A DNA stretch of 64,000 bases from Calonectria ilicicola (lineage: Eukaryota; Ascomycota; Sordariomycetes; Hypocreales; Nectriaceae), in the NCBI GenBank assembly GCA_020809705.1, contig CP085829.1:2294001-2358000 (forward strand). Direction: 5' to 3'. This document shows positions 11,183-22,800 of the stretch, piece after piece. The notes under the pieces are model-generated. The model ran no database searches and was not told where the DNA came from. It worked only from the letters and a program-made list of their open reading frames with translations. Each line of letters opens with the position of its first letter. Position 1 is the stretch's first letter. Position numbers and translations under genes: made by a program.

Positions 11183-13582
11183 AATTGAGCTTTGAGTGCG
11201 CAAGAGAATTTGAATCAAAAGCGTGTGGGGGATATGGAGTGAGTTGGGGGGCTAGATATACAACATAAGGCCGCCCAGTGTCCCATACAAACGTGAAGAT
11301 GACATGTAATGTATGTGATACAGGTTTGACGTAATCCGGGCGAGAGCTGAACTTGTTCATTCAATCAGCTTTTTACCGCGACAAAAAGGTCTCAAGCCAG
11401 GTAAGACCTCATGCTGCTCATCACTATGGACATCTGCGCCACCCAGTCATTGATTCCCTTTTTCTTCTGCTGCTGCCTTGCAATTACCACGTGGTATTTC
11501 TTTGTTGGAGAAGAAGGATGTACGCTGTGATGGCAAGATAACGTCATGTTTTTGTCGGGTTCCCAAGTCTTCCGGGCGCTCGAGTCACTCCGCCGTTGTC
11601 TGCGACATGAACTTGACAGATGCTCTCAAACATAGCCAATGGTGCGAGCTTTCCCTGGGCTACGTACTCGGCGTTTCCATATCGATGGACATTCCCGAAG
11701 GGCCAGACCGTTGGGGTCGACCGACCCATCAGTTGTGTTTGACCAGACAAGTTGAATGATCCTGGACGAATACGTAAAGGGTAAAAATTAGGGAATGTTT
11801 ATATTTAGATTATGTTGTTTGTTTAATTTTATTTATTCATTTATCTAATCCTCATTTATTAAACTGATATTTCCTGGTGTATTGTACATTATCTGCCATC
11901 CATTCGTAATTCAAATTTGCTTGCAGCCTTGTAAATTCCCTTCAATATTCTCCCATATTCTTAATAACCCGCTCTCTAAACCTCTAAAGACGAAGACGAA
12001 GGGTTCTTCCACAGGCGACGTCGCAATTCTCTCATTTCCAGCACATTCTGCGGCGTGGGAGCAAATGTCTCTCGCTGAGACCTGCTAGTTTCCCAAAAAG
12101 CAAAACGGTACTTGATGGGTCAGTAAACATCATGAGTTTTTCAGGTCCTTTTGGTAAGCCATGTGCATAAAAGACCGTTCTATTGGCTTGGCCGTGCCCC
12201 ACAGACAGTTCTGGGCTGCAGCTGAAATAGGTGATTCAGGGCTGCAGTGAGCCTTCCACTTGCATTTTGTGCAACAGTCCGCAGTGGTGAGCCAGCTCGG
12301 ACACGAAGTGGCGTAATTGGGCTGGAAGATCACATCTCACCTGCGGAGGCCGCTGCTCGGCGAAGTGAGAATCTCCGAAGTGAGCATTTCCGTGGAATCA
12401 ACCATTTGTTTTCCGGTGATTACTATACAGCCAGGTCTGGATGCCGCCCAGGCGACTTGCTTTCGTGCTGTAAACAAGAGTCAAACTTCAGAGCGGGCAA
12501 CATCTCCTTCTGGCGAATACCCCACGGCAGGTCGTACGTCCATATCCTTGTCATTCTGATATCATGAAGGCTGCCATGCGCGCCACATTCAATAGCCCCT
12601 ACTTTCTTTTTAGTCAATTTGAAACTGTTCCGCTTGAGTCCCTCAGTAGATTTCATACTGGACTGCCTGCTGTTCAACCATAACCCAGACACGAAGGATC
12701 AGTTGCTGAGGGTGGAGCCACACACCACAACCAATACCACTTCAATGTCTCAGCCACGGCTGCCTTTTGAAGGCAGCCGACAACAGGCAACCCAAGCGAT
12801 TGAAGTAGGAAAGATTGACGTCTGACCCATTGTAATTCTGGGCCTTGGGCTTTGGGCCAAGCAAGCTGCCGGCATGCGTTGGCAATGGGTTCGCAGTCAT
12901 GGTCACCTATGTTGTCAAGCCTCAAGCCCAGCCCTAAATGGCGATTGTATAACTCATGTTAAACGAATTCGCGCGCTTTTACATATATAATTGGACATAT
13001 CGTCTTTTTTCAACTTGGTGTTCCCCTTCGCATGCTTGCTACATGCATCGCCTCAAAAAAAGCAACCTCGTCACAAATGACGGTCTGCTTCTCTACAGTA
13101 GTGTCACCATCCACATGCTTCCAAGAAGCAAAAAAAAAAGGCCATATTGCCCTCAGGTCTGCATGAAGTACTCCCTAGTCCCCCGTAATCCACAGTGGCT
13201 GGAGAATCGGTTGGTTCCAACCACTCAACACGGCCTATCCATGTGCCGTGCGCATGCAGCCGCTTTCACACGCAGGCTAGCTCCTCCTCCTCCTCCTCAT
13301 TCCTCCCCGTCCAATGTCTAGGATCTTCCCATTCACTTGCGGACAGCCCGTCTTGCATCTTCCATCCAGAACCTTCGAGCGCCTTCGAGCGCCTTCTCGG
13401 ATATTCCTAAATTCTACATTCACCTCCCCATTCTGCTGTGCCAGATTATCCCCAACGTCCTCTTTATGCCCGTTTTTTCTATTATATAACTCCGCCTGGA
13501 GAAGCCAACAGCCCAACATGTTCTCATCAGCAACAATCACTCTTCTCCTCAAATACAGCTAGCTACAGTGCATCCAGCTACA
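11183..13582. other. intergenic, accessory-looking
   Basis: 2.4 kb with only short unlinked open frames on both strands. An AT-rich block at about 11790-11890 resembles the core of the inverted-repeat family and is followed by GTATTGTACAT, also seen at the right end of copy D near 53420. I see no intact gene here. Confidence 0.6.
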
Positions 13583-13672
13583 ATGCATCCAACTCTAATG
13601 CATCCAACTCCAATGCATACAGCTCCAATGCATACAGCCCCAATGCACACAGCTCCAATGCATCCAGCTCCC
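13568..13672 (+). repeat. 15-bp coding minisatellite
   Basis: About seven tandem units of an ATGCATCCAGCTCCA-like 15-mer, in frame with the zinc-finger gene, each encoding a five-residue unit beginning with Met. Units differ at a few positions. Because the length is a multiple of three, copy-number change would not break the frame. Confidence 0.85.
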
Positions 13673-14755
13673 ACCTTCACAGCCGATCAAGGCTATTTGT
13701 CTTATCAAGATTTTCAACTCCTACCCGGTCGCCAGTTGCCAAATGGTATGCCAAACTCCTTCAATGGAGTAGGACAATCTGCATCCAATAGCAGAGATCT
13801 GCCTAGGGGAGGCCAAAAACCCATCACCAACGGCTCTCTCGACAATATTGGATATCTTGGCCCAGACACTAGCAACAGACTTCCCAATAGCAATCATAAA
13901 TCATCACTCCAAGCCAATCGATCGTTTGCGTGCCCGTTTTTCAGACGGTCCCCCTTGCATTTCCCTAATTGCTCAAGCATCAAGACCACTCGAGTGCGAG
14001 AAATGAAGCAGCATGTTCTTCGAAAACATGTTCTGCCTCCCCCCCACTGCCCAGTTTGTTGTGAGAGATTCACCTCAACCACTGATTTCAACTTGCACCT
14101 CAATACTCGCAGCTGTGAGCCTCGTGAACCAACCTCGCTGCTGGAAATTGACGTCTTATCCAGCTTGTCAGAGGAGAAGCAGGTTCTTCTGAAAGAACCC
14201 ATACAGAAGAACCATGCCCCCATTGCTCAGTGGTACGATATGTGGGATATTTTGTTCGAGAATGCCTCAAAGCCGTCCAACCCCTATCTTGGTACGATGG
14301 TGGAAGAGACTGTGAGCATTATACGCACCTTCTTAGCTGATGAGGGTCCTGAACTTCTCCGCGAAGTACGCGAGCGTAGTTATCAACAATTCTCCACTAA
14401 TGAGGGTCTTAATGCGCTGATGATGGAGCTGCTCAATGGCGTTCGAGGACGCTTCGAACAGGTTCGTGGGCTAGAATCCAGCCCGCCTTCCAATAATCCA
14501 TTTGCTGCTCACGAGGGCTCCCTCCCCAGCCCTCCTCATCTTTCTTTGCCCGCCAGACAAGTCGATATCGATGAATTGGCACGAAGAACCCTTCAATATG
14601 GTGCTCCCGGGCCATCTGAAATGATGTGGGCGCTGCCGGAAAACGAAATGTCTTCGCCTTCGACAACTTCTCAGATGAGTCACGGGTCCCCAGCTGGAGA
14701 ATATACATACCCTGCTGATTGGAATTCTTACGCTCAATATTTCGAACAATGTTAA
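13583..14755 (+). CDS. C2H2-like zinc-finger protein with N-terminal pentapeptide repeat
   Basis: One uninterrupted frame of 390 residues. It opens with five-residue repeats (MHPTL, MHPTP, MHTAP and so on) coded by a 15-base minisatellite in which every unit starts with ATG, so the exact start codon is uncertain; the first ATG of the array is used. Around residues 116-145 a C..C..H..H pattern starts with CPFFRR and ends HVLRKH. About 159-181 a second C-x2-C..H..C pattern starts with CPVCCERF. This arrangement is common in a group of filamentous-fungal nuclear proteins of unknown role. The C-terminal part looks helical, then Ser/Pro-rich. No DNA target or function can be assigned. Confidence 0.7.
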   Translation: MHPTLMHPTPMHTAPMHTAPMHTAPMHPAPTFTADQGYLSYQDFQLLPGRQLPNGMPNSFNGVGQSASNSRDLPRGGQKPITNGSLDNIGYLGPDTSNRLPNSNHKSSLQANRSFACPFFRRSPLHFPNCSSIKTTRVREMKQHVLRKHVLPPPHCPVCCERFTSTTDFNLHLNTRSCEPREPTSLLEIDVLSSLSEEKQVLLKEPIQKNHAPIAQWYDMWDILFENASKPSNPYLGTMVEETVSIIRTFLADEGPELLREVRERSYQQFSTNEGLNALMMELLNGVRGRFEQVRGLESSPPSNNPFAAHEGSLPSPPHLSLPARQVDIDELARRTLQYGAPGPSEMMWALPENEMSSPSTTSQMSHGSPAGEYTYPADWNSYAQYFEQC

Positions 14756-17700
14756 AGTCATGAAACATGAAATATTGCGATTTTTGGTTTTTTTCCTTGC
14801 GTCTCCTCCTATGTCATATAGATTTCTTGTACGGATTCATACTTTAATTATCTGAATTTATGATGACCTTGTCAACCAAATATTTGTCAATGGCCAATGT
14901 TCTGCTTGCAATAGGTTCATACTAATAATTCGAATCCTTTACACTGTCGCCGGCATCATAATTTCCAGTGTCGTGATATTTACGTGATCGCTAGCACTTC
15001 CTAGTCAGCCCCATTTTCAGGCTGCACAAGGGCAATCCTTTCCCCATCCTCGGCCACCCAATTGCTCCTCTATACCACATCAACAATTCACCTAGATTTA
15101 TACAGTTCAACCCCAGTTACAGCTATTCCAAGACACCACATGTGAAATGGCGATTATATGTAACACTAGTCCATTAGCTAGTGCCTCTCTTAATTTACAT
15201 ATGTCAGGGCTGCGCCGCAACACACTTTAATTCGGCTAAGAATAGTTTACCATTCATTAATGCGCACGCCGATGCTTCCGGATTTACATGTTCCAAGATC
15301 TTGGCACCAACATGGTTTTGACAGGACATAGAATTCATGTTTTTTAAAGTCAATTTCCGGTCCCAATTTAAACTCGCTTGCCAAGAAGATCATTGTTACC
15401 TCCCCTAGTTATGACACCTCTATTAAGGCGCTTACGATATCGTCATCCAGCTAATAAAACACGGTAGAATAAGTTTTTTGACATTGTAGCTGAATTTTGC
15501 AAGATCAATGCAGTAACTAATGCAGTTCTTGATGGTGATAGAATGGGGCGCAACCAACCCTATAGATGACACCCGTCGAGAAGGCTCGGACAACCTCGAC
15601 ACCATAGCCTCTCTTCTATTTTTACCAATAGGGGTTTCTTATAGGTAAAACATCAAAACATGATAGACTACATAATGTGTCAATCCAGCGCGTTAGATGT
15701 GGAGAGGCCATGTGCAATAACGGTGATCAACAAGACCCATCTGTGGATGAAATAAAGTCAGTCGGTGGGGCAGGAATAAATTACAAGCTCCTCGCTTCGC
15801 GGTGCTGGGGGTTTACGGTTTTTACCTTTAACTGGTATAAATAGAAATATTTTTAGTGTTATCAAATTGTATCTTTATTAGATTATGTCACACTCGGTTC
15901 GCAGAGGAGATATTATCAGGGTATGTATTCCCTTCACCTGAGTTAAAAAATTGCATGCAAATAAGGGAGAAGCTGTTTCCTCCCTCTTGTTCAATGACGA
16001 TATTACAATGAAATAAAAAATTACGCTTAATAAAATAGAGCAATTATATTTAATTAGCTATCTGGCACTTCTCTTGCTGTTTTCATCATTTTGGTTGGGC
16101 CATTGGGTACTAAGTCAGGAGCTAGCTATAGGGTAATTAGCGGGCCGAGACCAGATTGAATCATTGGTTGTCGGCGCATGGAGAGATGGGCAGTGACTTG
16201 GCGGCTGAGCCAAAGCCGGGGTGTGTCAGGAGGTGAAACAGCATAAATGCCAGGATGAGGGCGGCGGGAGGGTGATGATTGAGCGTCTTTGCTGGCGGTA
16301 CATGTTTCTAGAACAAGCCGGTGAGTATCCCGGCCGAAACACGGCCAGGGTCAATAGGGAACAGCGCAGCTGTGGAGCGTAAGATTTAGGCCAAAAGGCC
16401 TGGCAAAGACTGGCGATCGTCATTCGCTTGTTCTGGGGTGAAACAGGGAGAGACAAAAAATTAATTTTCCTGTTGGCAATAGTAAGCGGCTGGACGCGTC
16501 CTTCCGAGAGCTAAGATGGGCTAATTCGGGGAATATTGGCTGGGCCAAATATGAAGCTTAATAGGTTGTTCTTGTCGGGAGTGGAGATGGGGACGGAAAT
16601 GGAGGAGGGGGATGATGATAATGATGACGACGATGATGATGACACGAGATGTAGATGTAAATGCGGATGTGGATGTTCTCAAGACTTAGATGCCAAGACC
16701 ATGCGTGCTCGAACGGAGGGATGAGACAGTCCCGGCCAAAGATGGTGGTGGATGTGTGTGCTGCATGCCACTTGGTCTTGGGACGCGTCAATGTGATGAG
16801 ATGGGGCGTGAGGTGATGGGAATACGATGGCCAAGGGCGGCGATTGCATCTGTCTAAACGCAACACGGTAAGAACCTATGGGGCATCGATATAATTATCT
16901 ATGTATTGTGTGTTTATTATTTTTGTTGTTACTCGCACACACACACACACACACACACTTTTTCTTATTTTTATTTTTAACAAAGGCCCTTGCGTTACTC
17001 TGTAAACATTTTTTTTTGTTGGTAGTGTATGTGTTCATTCAACCCGAATGGGTTTCCCCACAGTCGGATGTGTTTGACAGTCTGACATGAGTGAGACTCA
17101 GGGCCTGAGACTCACTTTGAGACGGGGACGTATGGTAAAGTAAAAAAAAGCGAAAATAATGAGAGCATGAAATCTATCGTGGCTTAGAGCGTTTTTTTTA
17201 AATCATTATTTTCCTACCTGCGCCTGACTTGCCAACCAACAAGGCGTTGAAATGACAATTGGCGGTGATGATGTGTTTGGGAATTCCAGGTACGTATCTC
17301 CAGTATTTGTGTATAGTCGCAGTTGGCGTCGGCGGGGTGGGTGCGTGGGCGTAGGGCTGGGTGGGCGGCTGACATGCGTGCGTGTTTCGGCCTGCCCGCC
17401 AGCTCGTCGTCACTCTCGCACTGCAGTCAGACGACGAGCGCGCGAGTACACGCAAGCAGCAGCAGTAGTAAAAAAAAAAAAAAAAGCAGAAGAAAAAGCC
17501 GGAGTAGGACACACAGTTGGAGGTAGCTTTGAGTCTTGAGTTCCGAGTCCTGATACGCCATCTGTAGGACTTGGCGCGCACCAGGACTCTCTTCGCATCC
17601 GGCCTTTACGAGGGAGGTCGCGCGGATGAGGTCATCTGGTGGGGGAAACCGACCGCCAGGAGCCCCGGGAGCCCGCCCCAGGGCACACCCTCCGTCGCTA

Positions 17701-19809
17701 GAAGGCACAGGGCAGACACTACGAGGGCGCCAAACGGGTCGCTGGCTCAGCGCTCTTCGTCCCGCTGGGAGGGTCCAGTCCAGGGTTCGCTCGCCAGTCG
17801 ACACCCCGGCGATTGGGTCATAGCGGGGTCGCTGTAGGGGACCAGACTAGGGCGAGGTTGCTGTCAGTTGGAGGGGGGTGTTTGGTCGGGGTGACCAGGC
17901 CAGATGGGTTTTCTTCCCCCTTCAATTCGTCTGACCTTTTTTTCATGTTTACTACAACGAGAACGAGGAGGAGGAGAGGAGAGGAGACGGCAACCAGGAA
18001 CATGCATGGGTGGTGGACACACGGTGTTTGCGATCCAAATCTCTTGAATCCCAATCTCAATCCCAATCTCAATTCCATCCATCCCGTCCCGGGTAACTTG
18101 CGCGCTGACCTCCGGAAGCAACCCTGGGTTGGGCCATTGTTCGTGTTCCTGGACCGTCTTTGTCTCTTGTCTCCCAAACCAAACCAAAGAAAGATCCACA
18201 CATGGGGTGGATATCCACATGCATATCTCGGTCGTCCCCATCCATCCAGCTAGCTCCCCCGTCCACTGGCTCTCGCTCTGCTGCGATACTCTGACGTACC
18301 TTGCTGCGAGGCCGCCCTTTGCACACCTCCACCAACCACACGGCCTGTCTTGCCTGCACCGCCCACGCCCGCCTTTGGTACGCCGGTTCGTTAATCTGAG
18401 GGAGTGCAACGCAGGCTAGCCGCGCCCCGGACTTTTTCTTCTTTTTCTCACTGAAACCAACACGTGCAACTCTCGCGTGTAAATCAGGGCCGCCGCAAAT
18501 ACAGCTGCAATGGCATGGCAGTGCTTCCCCTAATGACGTCCCCCACGTTCCCTACGTCCCCTACACAGTATGCCCAGTATGCCTATGCCCGGGCCTAGCC
18601 TATGCCTAACTGTGCCAATCCCTCCCCCAATCCCATCCCCGGACCCCAAGCCGCCCTAGCCCCGAGCATCCAAGCCTCAGCGACGCCCCCGTCACCCATG
18701 TGGCTTGGTGCAGGTCTTGGAGAGTACCTGTCCAGCGGTACCCCAGTCTGCCGTGTGGTAAATTTACAGAGTACATACCGTACCATACCATGCATGCCCT
18801 ACAGCGTCCGGGCCTAGCGTAGTGTTGTAACTTGGGTGTGCGCGCGCGTGTGTTCTGTAGTGAAGCACTGCACCTGCAGTGTCTTCGGCCGGAATCACTG
18901 CAGTACACACCCCGGATGCAGTTCTCTTCACTTCCACCACACAGCCCAGTCCAGCCGGAACGCGCGAACCTACCTCTGCCATGGTAGCTCCGGAGCCTGA
19001 TCTCAAGCAACGCGGCATATTCTGCTGAGTCCTTCGTAACCTACAATCGCCATCATCTCGCGCCGTCCTTTTTTTTCCTGTCCGCTGCCTCGCTGCCTCT
19101 CTGCCTCACCCCTCTAGAGAGAGAGAGAAAGCCCATATGTCCAGTCCAGCTTCAGCTTCGCCACTCTCTCATGCTGCCATCATCATCTCGTTTCTTACCC
19201 TCTTAATCCTACGTCTCGGACACTTTTCCTACTTCCTCCTTGCAACATACCAATACCATAGCTTCTTATTCGCATTTTACGCCGCGCCCTCCCTCGCTTG
19301 GTCTTTTTGGAGCTGTTGCTTTGCGTCGTTGCGTGCTCAGAAATAACGGGGTCTGGACTAGACAAAACCGCGCCCCATCCACTCTCAATCCTTGCGACTC
19401 GGCCACATCGTATCGAGTCCCCTCCACCACACGAGATCCATTTCCGCCGCCAGCCAACCCCAAGCCTCAGAGCCCAATCCCCGACCCCCGACCGCCAAAC
19501 CCTCGTCCTGTTTCCTCGCCTTGGCCAACGCTGACCTGTGCGCGCCACCTTGCTGACCGACGACGGCCTCGTTTTTTTTTCTTCTTCCCGTTGCTGTCGA
19601 GCTGCTCTCAGTTTTCCCGCTTGCGAGGTCCCTTCGATGCCCCTCAATGCGATCCGCCCGCGCTCCTCGCTTGCCGTCTAAGCTGTGGTGAACGCCCGAC
19701 CCGCCGCCAGGCCCGAAGCGGCTCTGATCTCTTCTGATTCTGCGCTGCGCACCCCATCTCCGCGCTCGTCCGACTTGACCATCGACGACATCGCCATCCA
19801 TCGCCCGCC
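14756..19809. other. 5 kb gene-free region: AT-rich tract, then RhoGEF upstream region
   Basis: About 14760-16150 is AT-rich with no sustained coding frame and may be an old, mutated element. Simple repeats follow: GAT/GAC trinucleotides near 16609-16645, a CA run near 16935-16960, a poly-A run near 17470, a CCCAATCTCAAT-type 12-mer near 18050, and GA repeats near 19118. From about 17250 to 19800 the sequence turns GC- and CT-rich, as expected for a promoter and long leader of the RhoGEF gene. I see no RNA gene. Confidence 0.6.
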
Positions 19810-22800
19810 ATGTCTTACGGCGGCCAAGATGGACGGTTTGGCCATGTGCCGCCCGTACAGTATCCCGTCGCAGGCCACGGCCAGCCCCAGGACCAACAAT
19901 CCTACGACCCAAACCGTCGAGCCAGCTTCTCCGGCGGGGACGATGGCACCTATTACCAGCAGCAACCCGAGCGTTCGCCCGGATTTGCTAACCCGGCATC
20001 CGGCGAGGACGAGTTGTTCATGAGCGGTTCCGCCGCTGCGCATTCATCGTCAGCCCGCCAGGGCTATGGTGCCACCGGAGGCGCTCTCTCGGGCTATCAA
20101 CACCAATACCAGGATGCCACCCCGCCGACGCCTTCGCACTCATACAATCCTCAGTCCTTTGCGCAAACATCGGCAAACTTCCAGCGCTCTCACTCAACAT
20201 CCACCTTGCCCTACCATCACCAACCGCCGTCCCGTTATGCATCAAATGCCAGCTCCTACACTCCCTCGCCCCCGTCCGCATATACCCCACAGGCTTACAA
20301 TCCCGCTGCTTATGCGGGAACAGCAGCCGTTCCCCAGCGGCACCACTCGACACAGCATTCTGGTTACAGCAACTACAGCCAGGGATATGGCAACACAGCC
20401 TCGTCCGTCTCAGCTACATCCACGTATGCCAACTCCACCTACTCTGGTACTTATTCCCATTCTTCCGCCGCCCCCTCCCCCGCCATGTCCCACGGCTTCG
20501 AACAGCCTCTCCGAAGTCCGGCTCTAGGCTCCTCGACCTCCCAGCAATTGGGATACGATACGTCGTACAACCAGTACTCGACTGGCGCGTCGAACGGCAA
20601 CAGCACCGCTCCATACCCAGACAGCCCTGCCGCTCCTTATCCCTCCGAGACTCAGATGCCCGTTGGTCCCTATTACGCCAACAACCACAACTCGCACTAC
20701 AACAGCAGAGTTTCTCGCTCGAATTCCCAGACGTCGCCCATGGCATCTCCCGGCATACGATCAGAGGGATCCCCAGGTCTTCAGAGGCACCCGACTAATG
20801 CACCATTGCCTAGCCGCCCGATGGGCGATGCTCAAGATGAGTATCGCGATGAGCATGTCACGCAAGAGAGCATAATGCAAGATATCGAGGCTGAACTTGG
20901 TGGGTCCGGTCAGCGGTACCGTCAGCTGCCGGACCCCAATGCGAACGGCCAATACTCTGAGGACGACATCCGCCATCTCCAGCGATTTGATTCTGGCGCC
21001 ACTGCCATTGCTAACGTCCCCAGCCGCACCCCTTCGAACCGAGCCTCTTCATACACAGCCTACGAATCGGATGAGGATGACGCCGAAGCACTTGGCGGCA
21101 TCATGGCTATGAAACAGGCCGAGCTTGAGGATAATCGTTTTAGCAGCAATGCTTTTGGCTACACCGATCTCCCAGTCATGTCAAATCCCCTACCACCCCC
21201 GCCAGAGGAACAAGCCCACAGCAGCGACAGCGATTTCGGCGGAATGGTTGATTTGGGGATGCTGAGCGGTGGATATGCTGGTCAACTGACCTACGGCAAC
21301 GATGTCGGATCTCCCCCAGCTTCATCTGGCCATGACGCTCCCCGACCACTACCGACCCCTATTCAGAACACCAGCGCCTATCAGGAAGCAGAGAACGCCC
21401 CTGCTTTCAGGACTGCCGAGATCGATTACGGCGGTACAGGCGGTTTCCAGAACCCCCACCGTCTGAGTTTCGATGCGGGGGCCGAGAATGTGTCGCTGCA
21501 TTCTCAGAACAGCGGTAATGACTCGCCTGCAACAAGAGACGAATACGGCGAGCTCTTCTACCACCCAGGCCTCTCAAGCAGACCCCTCCCAGCTATTCCC
21601 CCTGCCCCCGGCTCCGACAGCAGTTCGATGCTTTCTGTTCAGACTGGCAGCCGTGCCAGTTATTACCAGCATGCGCACTCACGAAGCTTCGAATCACGAC
21701 CAGGCCAACCCGACACCCCTGAAGCATACTACGGGGCCAGCTCGCAGCTCTCTCAACAGCCTGAGCGGTCGATATCTCTGTCTAATCACGTCAATTCTCC
21801 TTCTGTCCAGCTTCCTGGCCGCTCAAAAACAGATGCGGATGCAAGGAGAGCAGGTCGACATGGTCAGCAGCTGGGCACACAGCAGTTCGATTATGAGACA
21901 GGAAGCAATGCTTCCATGGCATTTGACGGCATCACCTTGCCCAGCGGCCGAAAGAAGAAGTTTGTGCCCTCCAAGCTGAACGCGGGTGACTTCCGAAGGT
22001 GCGCGGAGCCATGGGCTCTCAGTGGTGTCGAAGCCTGGGTTCGTGAGATGGGAGAAGGTGAACTGGACTTGAAGACCAAGACGGTTGAAGAGGCACTGAT
22101 TCAACTTTTCACTGGCAAAATTCCCATGATGAATGTGGCAGACGCTGAAGTTCTCAGCAGCCGAGTGGTGTCGCTCATGCTTCAAAACGGCGTGCTGGTA
22201 CCGGAAGAAGAATGGGTCAAGTTTGGAGACGGCCACATCTCTGGAGTGCTGTGGCAGCTCACTGGTTCGGGATGTTACGCACCCAAGCTTCACGAGATTG
22301 AGATTAGCGGACGATGTTACTCGTATCACTGCACGCGCACTCTCAAGAAGGTTGACTTGGATGATCTCATGCCCCAAGACACCAAGCCAGCTGATGACTG
22401 GCATGTCTTTTATAATCTAAAGAGGGAAGACTGGGAGTCAAAGCCAAAGAAGGAGGTTGACCGACAGAATATTCTCCATGAAGTTGTCACTGGTGAGGAG
22501 AACTATATCAAACAGTTGGATATTTTCCGGATATACTACCGCGACAGACTCCGCACCAGCAATCCGGCCATTCTCAAGCCTGAGAGAAGAGACAAGTTCC
22601 TTGAAGCTGTTTTTGGAAAGCTCGATACCGTCCAGGATATTAACAAGGATCATCTCTTGGCTCAACTCAAATACCGACAACAAGAACAAGGACCTTGGAT
22701 CGCCGGTTTCAGTGACCTTTTCCGAGAATGGATCCGCAAGGCCAAGTCTATTTATATTGAGTATGCTGCAGCTTACCCATATGCTGTATACATAATGAGA

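Noticed and set aside
11353..12567. several 60-100 codon frames between the reductase and zinc-finger genes
   Set aside because: Short, overlapping on both strands and not connected by plausible introns. They may be remnants, but I cannot support a gene.
16935..16960. CA repeat, considered as a CRISPR-like or functional array
   Set aside because: A simple dinucleotide microsatellite; no spacers and no direct-repeat structure.
17198..17804. overlapping open frames on both strands near a poly-A run
   Set aside because: The products contain homopolymer Phe or Lys runs from the A/T tract and no domains; no splice-linked neighbours.
21823..22404. 193-codon open frame on - opposite the RhoGEF gene
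   Set aside because: It lies fully inside a confidently assigned exon and has no family features.
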